DNA of 64,000 nt, from assembly GCA_023653785.1 (NCBI GenBank), contig JAMKCH010078667.1, positions 33,726 to 97,725 on the forward strand, given 5' to 3'. The position numbers and the translations under genes were made by a program. Source of the DNA: Ophioderma brevispina (Eukaryota; Echinodermata; Ophiuroidea; Amphilepidida; Ophiodermatidae). Positions 25,577-36,408 of this stretch are shown one piece after another. Within the stretch, counting starts at the first letter, position 1; each line of letters begins with the position of its first letter. Under the pieces are notes generated by a model, which saw nothing but the letters and a program-made list of their open reading frames with translations, made no database searches and had not been told where the DNA came from.

Positions 25577-25840
25577 TATTTGAAAGGGATAATACTGCCC
25601 TATTCACCAATGTATACATCAGTGCATTTGCCCAAGGCTATTCACTGATTTCACTGCAGCTAAGAGATGCAGTGAAAGCAGTGATAGTCTTGTTAAAGAT
25701 TTGGCTTCTTATTATAACCATGTTTTACCGGAGCATTGTCAGTAACAATACTACCCTATTCACCCTCTGCATGTATCAGTACTTGTCGCAGGCTATTCAC
25801 TGCTTTCACAGCAGCATTGAGATGAGATGTAACTGAGTTT
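25577..25840. repeat. Tandem duplication, period about 155 bp
   Basis: ATACTGCCCTATTCACC, then CAGTGCATTTGCCCAAGGCT and ATTCACTGATTTCACTGCAGC recur in modified form at 25750-25815. It is followed by TTTCTCTTTGGAGAAAAT (25840), a palindromic motif also present in both copies of the COPZ intron duplication (53223 and about 54031). Confidence 0.6.
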
Positions 25841-26289
25841 CTCTTTGGAGAAAATGCAACTCAACCAGGTTCCGGGAACGTGGTGCATTACATGTATCCT
25901 TCAGGTGCAAGTACGGAAGAAGCATATAGCACTTGTTTCTTCTTCAGCCGATATCTGTCATCCCTTTAAGGTGTTAGAACTCGTCTTGAAAGTGGGAATT
26001 GATTATTAAACAATGAGATGAAATGACTCATAGATAACCTGGAAATTTAGCACCATTGTTCTACAGACATAGACTTACAGGGTGTTTCAAAATGAGCAAA
26101 GCCAACTTTTTTACCACAAAGATCACAAACTAATTGTACCCTGTACGAAAATTTGGTATTATGAAAAATAGATCTTATTTGTAATAGGCTCTTACATGCC
26201 ATTGGTGGGACAAAACTGGTGTGAACACCTCCGCTAACCATCAACCAGTCAAAACTACCTCGCTTATGTGATCAAAAATAAATATGCAG

Positions 26290-26690
26290 CGTTCACTGAA
26301 CGCATGTGTCATCTGCCGTCACGGTTTGTGAATGGGGACAAAGGTAAAGAGGTCACCAAGGTCACATGATGTCCTAACATGCGTGACACTTACCCAAGGA
26401 CCTGGTATCCACGTGGTCATGAAAATTTAGGCAACGCATGTTGAAACATCAAGAAATTTCGAAATCTGACCATGACTTCTAGTGACCTCTAGATGAACTC
26501 TGACCCCACTCTTGAGGGGGTAACTTGTGGGGCACTACCCAAGGAGCATTACATGCAGTGCCATGAAAATGTGTGCATGTAATCTGGAAACAGCAAGCAA
26601 TTATGTTTAGGGTTAATATTTGAGCCAACATTTTTACCACAGACACACAGACAGACAGACAGACAGACAGATACACTGCCAAAGCAATCC
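26290..26690. repeat. Repeat of the GACCTCTAGATGA type ending in a CAGA microsatellite
   Basis: GAGGTCACCAAGGTCACATG, GTGACCTCTAGATGAACTC, TGACCCCACTCTTGAGG and ACCACAGACACACAGACAGA follow one another, a structure common to interspersed repeats of marine animals. The CAGA run (about 26643-26670) is the 3' microsatellite. It directly abuts the LINE fragment at 26700, probably a junction of two insertions. Confidence 0.5.
26643..26672. repeat. (CAGA)n microsatellite
   Basis: About seven CAGA units, at the end of the repeat annotated at 26290-26690. Confidence 0.9.
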
Positions 26691-26699
26691 CAATGTGCC

Positions 26700-26885
26700 C
26701 TCTCACAGCCGAGACTCTCCAAAGCTTTGGACGAACTCACTCCTTACTACGAGGAAAACCACCTATGTGCAAATCCATCCAAGACACAGGTGTGTGCTTT
26801 CCATCTACGCAACAGTGAAGCCAAACGTCAGCTTAAAGTAACCTTTTCTGGAACACCCTGGAGCACAGTGATAACCCTGTCTACA
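26700..26885 (+). mobile_element. LINE reverse transcriptase internal fragment
   Basis: Plus-strand frames read LSKALDELTPYYEENHLCAN then PSKTQVCAFHLRN, EAKRQLKVTFSGTP and a PLEH-D-PVYI-like stretch. This is the thumb-side region after the YADD motif in many marine-invertebrate LINE reverse transcriptases (L---Y----L--NP-KT-VCAFHL-N--A---L---W-G--LEH---PVYLGV). Similarity ends abruptly after PVYIKV. The catalytic domain is absent, and a different repeat ending in a CAGA microsatellite abuts it at the left. Inactive fragment. Confidence 0.8.
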
Positions 26886-28307
26886 TAAAGGTGTGCTGTA
26901 ATGGGTGAGAAACTTCCTCATGGATGGGCCAGAAAGAGGAATTTTCTCACCTGTTATTTTAAACTTTCTTAATATGTTGAAAGGGAAAATAGTTCCACTC
27001 ATGTAGAACTAACCCTGGTTTAAATCTGGGTCTAAAGTTAGACTCCGTTTGAGAAGACCAGCCTCAAAGCCTTATGTCCTCGAAACAGGATTGGCCCAGT
27101 CGTTTACGCCGATAAGGCTACAATATTGAGGCACTGCTAAGATTTAACCTTTCATCCCTTTCCAATAGAGTGTTTGACTTTTAAAGATAATTTTATTACT
27201 TCTTAAATAATAGACAAGAAATAAAGGGGTTCACTCTCATGTTTAATCCCCTCATATTGTGTCTTTGGCAGGAAAAATATTGAAATAATGAGCTTGGCTA
27301 TGCCTCAACCATTATTCATGTTTTTCCTGCCTCGGACATATTATTCAGTCATAAACATGAATTGCTTGCTTGCCCTTTATTTCTTAATTTTAGTGACTCG
27401 TATAGGGTAAGAAAAAATGTCACAAATGACGAAAATTGAATGCTTTTTGTAAAGCTACAATATATGCATTAAAGGAACCTGAATTATGTTTTATCTGCAT
27501 GAATGGAAATGGCTTGATATTTCAATAAAGAAGATGATGTTATAACACGTACACTTGAGGAACTTGAAATACGTTTTATCAGCATGAATTTTATATCAGG
27601 TGTTTTGTTTTTAAAGCAGATTAAGTCGTGGTTCTCTGGGCCAGTCTCCAACTAGTATAACTTGCTGTGGGGGCAATGGTGTAGGGAATATGGTCATGGT
27701 TGTATCATTAGCATGTGCGTAGCCTGGGGATTAAGCGGCACCCTGGGGTGCGTGATCCTGGTCACACGCATGGTTAGGGTAATGGTCTAGAGCTAGGATA
27801 ATGCTCTTAAGGTCATTACATAGTGTCATGCTGCTTACCGCTTTGCCGCTCTGATGATGAAATTTACGTCACTACGCAATCATGTCAGAATCGCTAGCGG
27901 TGACCCAAGCGGCAAAGTGTCAAGCCGATAAATCGATCTCCCTGCCGCTCGGGCTGCCGCTTTTCCCAAAGCGGCAAATCACATTGAGTTGACTTGAGTT
28001 CAACTTTAGAGCGGTGCTTGCCGGTTATGTTAGCACATCCATGCCAGTAGCAAATATACCAAAATACATATTTTTTATGATTTTTTTTTTGATGTTTCGG
28101 ATCAGCAAATCGCTGCTTATCCCTTTAAGTATTTATACTGTTTTCTGTTTGAAAGAATGCTAAGAATTCACAGAATTACCCAATATTACTTAGCTAAAAG
28201 TTTGTCATGTACAGTTCACTTTAACTGTAACACTTCTGGAACTATACACACCAGACAACAACAAAATAATTTGCACTTCTTGTTGGGTTACTAAACAAGC
28301 ATACACT

Positions 28308-28512
28308 ATGAGCTAGTAAAATCTCAATTCCCTTGACACAGTTCAGTAGCTTTCATTCACCAAAGTATTTAGAAAATACACCCCTGGTTTTTGGGGATGA
28401 TATATGATACCCAGAGCATACATGGTCAGTTCATGTCAATGTATGTACAATTAAAACCCGCTGAACTATGTCCTTGGTGGATGAGCATATGTAACTCATA
28501 GTGATATTCCTA
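28308..28512 (+). repeat. Interspersed repeat, copy 1 (inverted partner at 43007-43222)
   Basis: This 205-bp block contains CTATGAGCTAGTAAAATCTC, CTTGACACAGTTCAGTAGC, GGTCAGTTCATGTCAATG and CTTGGTGGATGAGCATATG. All occur in reverse complement and reverse order at 43007-43222. No coding potential or termini recognised. Confidence 0.8.
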
Positions 28513-30098
28513 GTCAAACGCACAACAGTTCACGCAAACTTTGCGACTGTCAGAGCTCGTACTGATAAAAGCAAGCAAAATTCCAATTTACGCTACAAAC
28601 ATGTTTTTCCTCTGCCAACATGGCCTGTGGCAACAGGTAACGATGGAAAAACAGCAAGCCAAACAAATCTGTAGCATAATTAACCCGACAAACAAGGCCG
28701 GCTACGATTCTTTTGCCGAGTGATACATTACTTTGTCAACATTGTTAACACTCACAATTACCTACGTGGGAATTACACCAGTTACAGAAACTATATTCCC
28801 TAATTAAGCATGCAAAAATTGGTCAAGTTCTGTTTCACCGAAACTCACAGTAACTCAAGTGCTGCATCAATACTATAATTTTTGATTTCTTCCTCTTAAC
28901 CTACTGTTGCTATTCTTATTTTTACATTTCATCTTTAAGTTCAATGCACACTCACAACTATCTTAAACCATCTTACACAATTTCAAATGGACATTTACCC
29001 CATACCTATCAATTAAATCTGAACTATAGACTCTTTCATGCATGCACATGTCTCCATTCCCACACACGCACGCACATACAAAGTCTAAACCTATTCCGCA
29101 AGGCGCACCACAAACCCAACAGGTATTTGTACACATGAATTAAACCCCCACTGCCACACCGGGACTACGAGACCATCAGTAACACCTTCACGGTTTCATT
29201 ATCTCAATAACCCAGAATCGGCAAGCCGAAGCTAGTGACGAGTGAATCCAAATCACCATGGGGTATTTCTGTACAATTTCAAACCGGTGCCCAGAACCCA
29301 AAGGGCATGTACTTCACACACATTCGTACTTCCCCCCTTTTTGCTTAATTTGTAACCATTCTTTGCCGTTATAAATCATAGCAACGCAATCCATGTTCAT
29401 ATTTTTCCACAGGCTATACCTCTCTCCTACTTGGCTAATTTTCAAGGGAGTTCCTTAACAGGAGCAAAGGATGAAAGATTTAGATCATGATTTTCTTCTC
29501 GCAACTTTTTCCCAGTCCAAAAATACCCGATCCTGGATTCTGCTTCCTCTGAAAATCGATGCCTTCTGCCAAGTTTTGTTTGTCAGGATACGTGGATATA
29601 CATTAATAATCTCTCAACATAGAACACACTTCCTATCCACACAAAAAGACTATTTCACAAAACACCAAGTGATGATGCAAGCTAATGTGAGTAAAAAAGA
29701 ATAGGCTTGGGGAGTTCATGCACGACGTTGTAGACTCTATTTCACTCTTGAAAAAGTTAGAAACATGTCAGGAGTCCCGAATGATGCGAGTAGTGGACAC
29801 GCTTTATTTGTAATGACCTCATTTACTGTTTTTTCTTTGCTATATCCTTTATTTTATCTAAATTACTTTTAGTCCAAGTAAAAATATATGATTTCCTTAA
29901 AAATACTTTACCTACCAAAATTGTTTATCATGATAACCAGAGTTTTGCTTATCTTTAAAAACCATATCCCCCAAAACTTGGTTGAGTTTAGCTGCAGTCA
30001 GCATAGATGTGGGTGTTTACTCCTCAAAATAATGATATTTATTTTTGCTAGGCTTATAAGGCGTTTGATGGTGTGATCTGGTTTCCACGCAACTTGTT

Positions 30099-30449
30099 TT
30101 GAGGTTTAGCATCAATTTAGCACCAACTCCCAGCAGCCAAGAAATTAGCATTTTAGTGTGCGCAGGGGTTCCATGGGAAGATTCGTGGATCTCTGGTGTT
30201 TTGTTTGCGTTTATTCTCACAAGAATTAAAACAAAAAAACAAATAGCCAATTCGATCAAGGCATCCTCTACGCTCGAATTCAATAGTGAGACCTCTACGC
30301 ATGAGTTCACTGCTTTGCTGCATACTGAATGTGCCGCAAACTTCTCTTGCAGCCCAATGAGGTGGCCAAATTGTGAAGATTCAAATTTGAGTTGTGTTAG
30401 GCAATTAAAAAAAGTAAGTAGGCCTAAGTGTTTCAGCTGCATCCAGTAG
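30099..30449 (+). other. Longest unassigned double-strand open region (116 codons plus, 141 codons minus)
   Basis: Between 30017 and 30449 both strands are open. The plus frame contains VCAGVPWEDSWISGVL and THEFTALLHTECAANFSC; the minus frame contains HLGLLTFFNCLTQLKFESS. Neither matches a family I know. Unusual openness on both strands can come from base composition. I list it as an observation, not a gene call. Confidence 0.15.
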
Positions 30450-31534
30450 AGTTAGTGGCACTAGAACTTTTTCTAAGGAACAATGGAGGAAAGTGATTTT
30501 GACCGGTATCATTAAATTAGTGCAAAATTGGGCAATTTATGTATTTTTTATCTGGGGGGGGGTCAGTGCTTCTTAAAGTTTTTTAAGCATTTTCCCCATT
30601 CAGTCCCCATTGGTCCTACCATTGGCTACATCCTAGTATATATATTTTTGTTCATTGTTTTTGTTTATCTGTGGTAAATATCTGGAACAAACCATGGTGG
30701 GCTCTCGTAGAAACCCAGGACAGTCCAAAATTTACATCATATTTTTACCAGTTGTTGTTCAGCACAAGTTGAACACAACAGATTAATTCCACTAACATAA
30801 CAAAAACATATCAAACCTATTTTTTAATTCCTAGACAAAATTATTTAAAAAGTGTGTCTGGTTCCAATTGTAAGCTCGCCCCCCAGTTTAACCATAAGTT
30901 GTTCTGCTTTTGATATTAATGAAAGGCCCCCTTTTTTTTCAATAACAATACTAAAATTTCAGCCTTCAAATCCATGTGAACTGATGGGATTTAGAGCAAA
31001 AAAAAACTCTGGTTCAGAGGTTTAACCAAGATATTATTCGCATAAGAGTCTGTGGAGCATTGTATTATGTTAATTCATTTGCCTAGTATCAAAACCAAAG
31101 CATTCTGTGTGGAAAGAACAAAATGACCGTGAGCATACTTTCCGACTTTCATACTAAAGTAGAGCACATAATTGTCTTAAATCAGAACACTTATTAAATT
31201 AATTCAACCACTCTCCCCTATTTTTACACTACATAAGCATGCAGCTGTGAAAAACAGTTGATGATGTAGATCATTGTAAAACGCATCATATATAAAAGGC
31301 CTTCATGTATGTTTGCACAGATGCATGAACCCGAAATTGCAGTCAATAGCACCAATTGACCCAGCTTTGGAAGCATGCGCACACAATGTGGTGTGTAACG
31401 GACCCACAATCTAAACGACTAGAGTCACTTGTTGGAACATTTTGCCTTGTTAAATAAACTCCACTTCTCTTGGATAAATGTTGGTCACTGGAAACATGCC
31501 TTTTCAAGGTCTCTCCTTACATATGTATCCCAAC

Positions 31535-31714
31535 CAGGGAGTGGTTGCCAAGGGTAAAATCATAAGGGGGGGTGAACATTGCCAAAGATTAACTCTCATA
31601 GGTAAAAACACCTAATTTTTATGCCCAATTTATGCTTAAAACCCTGTTTTTCTGTGAATTTTGAAACTCTCGGGGCTGTTTCCCCCTTGGCCACCCCCCC
31701 TGGCGCTGCCCCTG
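31535..31714. mobile_element. hAT-type MITE with perfect 8-bp target duplication
   Basis: A 180-bp segment starting CAGGGAGTGGTTGCC and ending GGCGCTGCCCCTG is bounded by the identical octamer ATCCCAAC at 31527-31534 and 31715-31722. An 8-bp target duplication and CAGGG/CCCTG ends are hallmarks of hAT elements. The interior is short and non-coding. Confidence 0.8.
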
Positions 31715-31835
31715 ATCCCAACATTGATTGGTGGGGGCCCATACTATCAAGTAATCCATGTTCATATCTATCACAAACAGACAAACCAAAAAACGCTAGG
31801 GAAAGATTAAAAAATCATACAAGGTAATCCTTTAC

Positions 31836-32020
31836 CAGTGCGACCAGACTTCGTTTTCTGGGGGGGGAGAAATGCAAACTTATTTGATTTTTTCTTAAAT
31901 TATGGTAATTTTGGCCCAAAAATTGCTATTCTTGCCAAAAATATATCATGTTTCTTCTGGCTGGGGGAAGAAGAAAAAATAGGAGGCACCCCATGCACCC
32001 CCCCCCTGCAGCCGGCACTG
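31836..32020. mobile_element. hAT-type MITE with near-perfect 8-bp target duplication
   Basis: A 185-bp segment starting CAGTGCGACCAGAC and ending GCAGCCGGCACTG, flanked by TCCTTTAC (31828-31835) and TACTTTAC (32021-32028). The interior holds G- and C-homopolymer runs and AT-rich sequence with no ORF of note. It lies only 121 bp from the preceding hAT-type MITE but is not the same sequence. Confidence 0.75.
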
Positions 32021-32028
32021 TACTTTAC

Positions 32029-34652
32029 GTAAATAGTGAAAATTTAAAACACCTAAAAATATTTACTATAAGCATATTGCATTCAGAATGCACATGCATT
32101 ATCAACATAATATAAAACAACTGTGACATCTCCTATCCAACGCATAAATCGTATACAATCCATGGTAATTACAACTCAAACAACAGTAATTTTTGCATGT
32201 TACAACTAGGCAAAAACACTTTCATTCAAATACAAATCTGGGATTTTGCAAACGTCACGGCGGATATTTGGGGGATCTAAAGGCCTCCTGGACTCAGATC
32301 AGCGAGAACAAAGCGTTCATCATTTATCAAGAATGTTTTCTTCTCGCTGATTCTCGATTCTGAAACTTAATGCAAGGCTACGTCTCTCAGATGTTGACAA
32401 AAACTAGGATTATGAGGATTCCGGCTAAGTCACAATGCTATCAGATCAGCGAGGCAGAGAGATAAGCTAGCCAAATATCAGGGTCGACCATGTCACAACT
32501 GTGCTAGAGAAGTAGTACACGTCAAATGTTGTCAATGCCCACCCCACCTAACCGCGGTTGACTGTTTTACGCTAACATGTCCTAAACCATGAGCAAATTT
32601 GCTGCAGGATGGTAGCCTAAGGGCAGTAATAATGAATTATGGCAATACAGTCTCTACAGGTTGCATGCCACAAGTCTAGCCTTTTCTCGACTTCCCTAAA
32701 AATCTATCATATCTTTCTGGGAAAAATCATATGGATCTTACAAAATAGGTCACCATAGAAAAACTGCACCTATACCTATCCATTGTCAATTTTGAGAATG
32801 ACCCCATTTTCATGTCTTGTCGTATATTCTACAAATAATTATTGTAAAGGGAGATGTTCCAAGTTGTACACAGTTACTATAGTTATGGTCTACCATAAAA
32901 GACATGAGACTTTGGTTCCCTCTATGGTAAACTTTAATGTATTGTGTCAAAGTCAAATTCATTGATAGTGTAAACACTATAGTCTACTATAGTATGTTTA
33001 CTAAAGGATTGCATTAGACCTTGGTTTCTTTGAGTTACTCAATGTACTTTATTAAAAGGTCATATTAACTTAAGTGAATGCTACTATAGCTTACTCTATA
33101 AATGTTTACCGCCTTGGAATCAGATGGCAATATGACCTTGGGCTTTCCATTTTGTGTTATGAATGTACTTTATAAAAGATCATATGCAATCTTATAGTTG
33201 AACATTTACTATAGGCTACCATTTACCACAGGATGCCATCAAAACTCGTCGTCCTCTATCTCATGTACATTAAACAAAGGCGCCCTCATCTTATAGTTAA
33301 CACACTATAGTATCATACGTGCATTACTTAATTTATAGACTGTTTAGCTTAAGGTCGAAACATAACACTATTCTCACCTATATATTCTACACATTTTTTT
33401 GTGAGGACCAGAGGTCCAAGTTGTGATTAAATAGTTACTGTAGGATAACACCGTGACCCTGGTCTCCAGCAGTTAACATGTCTACTTTACCAAAGGTCAC
33501 CATTCATCTTACAGTGGCACAGCTATAGGTTTCTTGACTATATGTTGGGGGATTTTGGTGTTAAAATGGGCCAAATTCTATTGCATGTCATTGTTCCGCG
33601 AACTAATGTAAAGTTCCCTCTGTTGAACCTGTAAGGGCAGCTTCAAATCAAAATTCATCCATTTTGACCAAGCATATATTTAGGATCTAGCTAAAAAATT
33701 GAAAGCACTGCATTAAAATTACAACATGGATGGAAGTGCGAGTTCCTTTAAGTTGTGGGGTAACTGGTAATTGTGACTTTGAAGCTCTCTCATTGTAACC
33801 TTACTATAATCAGCTCCATAAGCAAGATGTCTTCAGGTTGAATATAAAGCATATTCTTCCAATGTAGTCTCCTTCTGCCAGTCTCCTGGAGTGATCCCTC
33901 TCAGATGGCCTGGACTATTGTTAGTATGCCTGGGGGGTAAGACTACAAGATCCACCAAAGGTCTTAGCCCATCAAAAATAGTGAATGCACTATACATGCA
34001 TAACATGCAGCATGCAGGCCAATATGCGTTAGTAAAACATTGCATGCTGAAATGTGCATTGACAATGTAATGGGATGGGTAACCTGGATATTTGTGTTTG
34101 AAGCCATTTCAGCCCTGCATTGTGTCGGTAGTACAATGGTATTGTCATTCAGGTGCCCAATTCTTGTATCAGGAGAGCAAAATTTTTTCTTCGAGTACAG
34201 ATCTGGAGAACTTGGTACGCTAATCAAAAGAAATCCAGATATTTCAGAGAAAGCATACATGTACATTAGCATTAATCACACACTGTCAAACAACTAAAAG
34301 GTGAAGTAGATGCAAATGCCATCACTCCTCCATTAACCATCCAGACCCATAGATTAAGACCGTAACAGCATGAGCAAGACCTTAACATGCCATGAGCAAG
34401 ACCTTACCTGCTAAGAACACAGCCAATTAACTTTGCCAAGAACAAGCCCTTAACCTGACGAAGACCTTAGGCCTGACAGATCAACCCCTAGCCTGACAGC
34501 CAAGCACCAACTTGTGTAAAATTACCACAGGTGTTAGTAGTAGATATTGCAATAGTGCAAGATTACAACCACTTGCACCACCTGTGGACAATTCACCACA
34601 AGAACAAAGCCATTTTGAGCTTGCCACCAGGTTTCCTAGGAGTGGCACCCAC
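32029..34652. other. Presumed COPZ intron or 3' flank
   Basis: Downstream (minus sense) of the COPZ exon at 34653. I searched for the next family segment (KN-EKR, VDEIVDGG) and did not see it. Contains the 110-bp tandem repeat at 32860-33525 and a run of GAGCAAGACCTTA-like motifs at 34370-34500. Confidence 0.4.
32860..33525. repeat. Diverged tandem repeat, unit about 110 bp
   Basis: Blocks share TTTACTATAG--TACCAT, GACCTTGG-TTCC, AATGTACTTTATAAAAG and TCATATT...TTATAGTT. Units are visible near 32865, 32975, 33085, 33200 and 33295, with a poorer one near 33430. Divergence is high. Confidence 0.65.
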
Positions 34653-34758
34653 CTTAAGATTTGGCTAACAGCATCATACAGACAATTCAGTACACTGACT
34701 AGGATGAGTTCGTTCTCCTGCGAGCTACCCACAACGTAGAAGAAAAGGTTCCACATTG
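34653..34758 (-). CDS. COPZ1: COPZ exon 4 (longin-domain core), possible 1-nt insertion
   Basis: On the minus strand an acceptor (TACCGCAG) precedes this exon and a donor (AAG/GTGGGT) follows. It reads [20 protein letters not shown] then [12 protein letters not shown], a near-exact match to the coatomer zeta segment L.FYV.GS..ENEL.L..VLNCL.D..SQ.LR. In the family the residues just before LFFY are S-N/S-V/I-D. Here AGC AAT GTG GA(A)C would give SNVD only if one of two adjacent A residues (plus-strand TT at 34749-34750) is extra. The literal sequence instead reads A-M-W-N before LFFY. This is either a one-base sequencing or assembly insertion, a true frameshift, or an exon with a different entry phase; the preceding exon was not found, so phase cannot be settled. 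The last codon is split (AG/G), matching the Arg before the KN-EKR segment. Confidence 0.85.
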
Positions 34759-35049
34759 CTGCGGTACCCAAAGGGTGAGGCTATCGAGCATTATGATCCA
34801 GCTGATATTTGGTAAGAAAAAACAGAAGACACAAACGTTTTAAGACCAATTGGATTATAGTATGTGCTAAAACAATGGTAGTGTTAATATTAATAATGAA
34901 CGGATGATATTGGCCAACCTTATGCCTGGGGATAAGAAAAATCAAATTCACTAACATACGCGAGGAACAGAGAGTTGAAAGGGATAAGCATAAAACTTTG
35001 TATATGGTTGATCTTTTGGAGTGCAAGAAACCTTGCCTTAACAAGGACC

Positions 35050-35435
35050 AATATATGAAACCATAATCTTACACAGCCGGAGTAGAAACTGAGGACTTGA
35101 TGCAGATTTTGGGTTTGGAAAGAAGCGTGTGAACAGTTGGGAAGGCGAATGGTGTACGATGGTATGGGCACGTGTGAGGAAGGATGACGAGCAGGTTTTA
35201 AGAAGGGCATTTGAGTTCGAGGTGAGTGGTGGTTTGAGCGAGGAGGGACGACCAAAGAGGCTGGAAAGAAGCAAGTGGAGGAAGGAGAGTAGGAGTGTTG
35301 GGTTGAGGGAGGGAGGATGTGGATGGAGGATGCATGTATAGGGCAAATTAAAATTGAAGTAGGGATTATAAGGGCCATTGCTACGAGTGTGAGGTAAATC
35401 GGCCACAGTTTTATGGGGAAAAACCCGGATTTTAA
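35050..35435 (+). mobile_element. LINE reverse transcriptase C-terminal tail
   Basis: On the plus strand the frame at 35129 reads VWARVRKDDEQVLRRAFEFE followed by a G-rich basic stretch (EEGRPKRLE) and SKWRKESRSVGLRE. This is the ...W-GHV-R-----V--A--F-V-G-R--GRPK--W------E----GL typical of the end of LINE ORFs. After a frameshift it ends with an IGPPQFYGEKPGF-like stretch (about 35396-35433), equivalent to the common I-PPPF-GK-P end. A VETEDLMQILGLER-like stretch precedes it. It lies in the COPZ region just upstream (minus-strand sense) of exon 4 and is broken by frame changes. Confidence 0.8.
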
Positions 35436-36189
35436 AACTTTGGATTTACTAGATAGTCATGGACAAAATAAGCCGACCAATGCGCGTCTGAGATAAATTT
35501 TGCGGTGTTGCAGAAAATATGTCGCCGTGAAGAATAATCTGTGAAGCATTTAAATTTATGAACACAGAAGTTTACTTTACTTCTTTCGTGAATTATAGTG
35601 CCTGCCGTCGAAAACCCGACTAAATAGGGCATGTTTTGACAATTTTAAATCATATTTTGGTGGAACATGCCCCGCCCATACTACACATCAAACCAATCAC
35701 AGTCGCGCCGCGCTGATTGACAAAACTTGACATTACGCGGCAATTGGTCGGCTAAATTCTGTCACTGACTTTACCACGATGAGTAAGTATGAAAGCCATC
35801 CCTTTAAAGCTTATCCTGAAAGGAAGAACTTTTGGTAATAAAAATACTAAATGCAGGACAGGTGGAATCAAAACTTTGTGCGGACAAGATAGATCAATCA
35901 GGTAAGTGCTTGACTCCAGTGTATGTTCAATCATGCGTATAGGCGTGCGTTCGAAGGGCCTGTGAGATTAAGCTATCTTGTAATTTCCCTGGACTGGGCC
36001 TGGACAAGAAATTAACCGATTAGTTGTCTCGATTTACCCATGTGATATTTGGGAAGCTGATCCCGGCTCGATGGTTATTCGATGTATGGTTTGCTGATAA
36101 GGGAAAGCGCTGATTCACGATCTGCTGAATCCCTTGAAAATGATTGCTAAATGGTTTATTGGTAGGTTGGGCCACAGTGATCAGCCGAC

Positions 36190-36265
36190 CATTTGTGAAA
36201 GCGCTTAGAGGCCAATTAGACAATAAGGCGCTATAATAAATCTCGCTATTTATTATTATTATGAT
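36190..36265 (+). mobile_element. 3' end of a LINE or SINE with ATT tail
   Basis: The segment AATAAGGCGCTATAATAAATCT followed in the sequence by (TATT/ATT) repeats to about 36264 matches the generic CR1/L2-type 3' terminus (GCGCTATATAAAT-then-ATT repeats) also seen at 16560-16610. The 150 bp upstream carry no recognisable ORF, so it could be a SINE using this tail or a heavily 5'-truncated LINE. Confidence 0.6.
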
Positions 36266-36284
36266 TATATAAAGGTAGCTTTAA

Positions 36285-36404
36285 AGCCATGATATACTTC
36301 CAGTCGCAGCGCGCGATTCTGATCCGTGGCATGCGTAACACTTGTCTGATCAAAAACAGTATTGCGCACGCCAATCTTGCTGCGACTGGAAGTATACCAT
36401 GGGT
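36285..36404. mobile_element. TTAA-flanked MITE with long inverted termini
   Basis: TATACTTCCAGTCGCAGC near the left end pairs exactly with GCTGCGACTGGAAGTATA near the right end, and similarity extends outward through CCATG and into TTAA at both sides (36281-36284, 36405-36408). The CpG-containing interior is about 65 bp. The TTAA flank is the piggyBac-type target; the ends (AGCC/ACCC) are compatible but not diagnostic. Confidence 0.65.
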
Positions 36405-36408
36405 TTAA

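Larger units (their letters stand above)
26886..31534. other. No gene recognised; clustered GCGGCAAA motifs
   Basis: Apart from the repeat at 28308-28512 and the open region at 30017-30449, the only structure is a GC-richer patch at 27835-28025 where CCGCTTTGCCGC and AAGCGGCAAA recur in both orientations, probably an old palindromic element. Confidence 0.4.

Noticed and set aside
34920..35378. Minus-strand ORFs of 122-152 codons, proline/serine-rich
   Set aside because: They are the antisense of the plus-strand LINE tail at 35050-35435.
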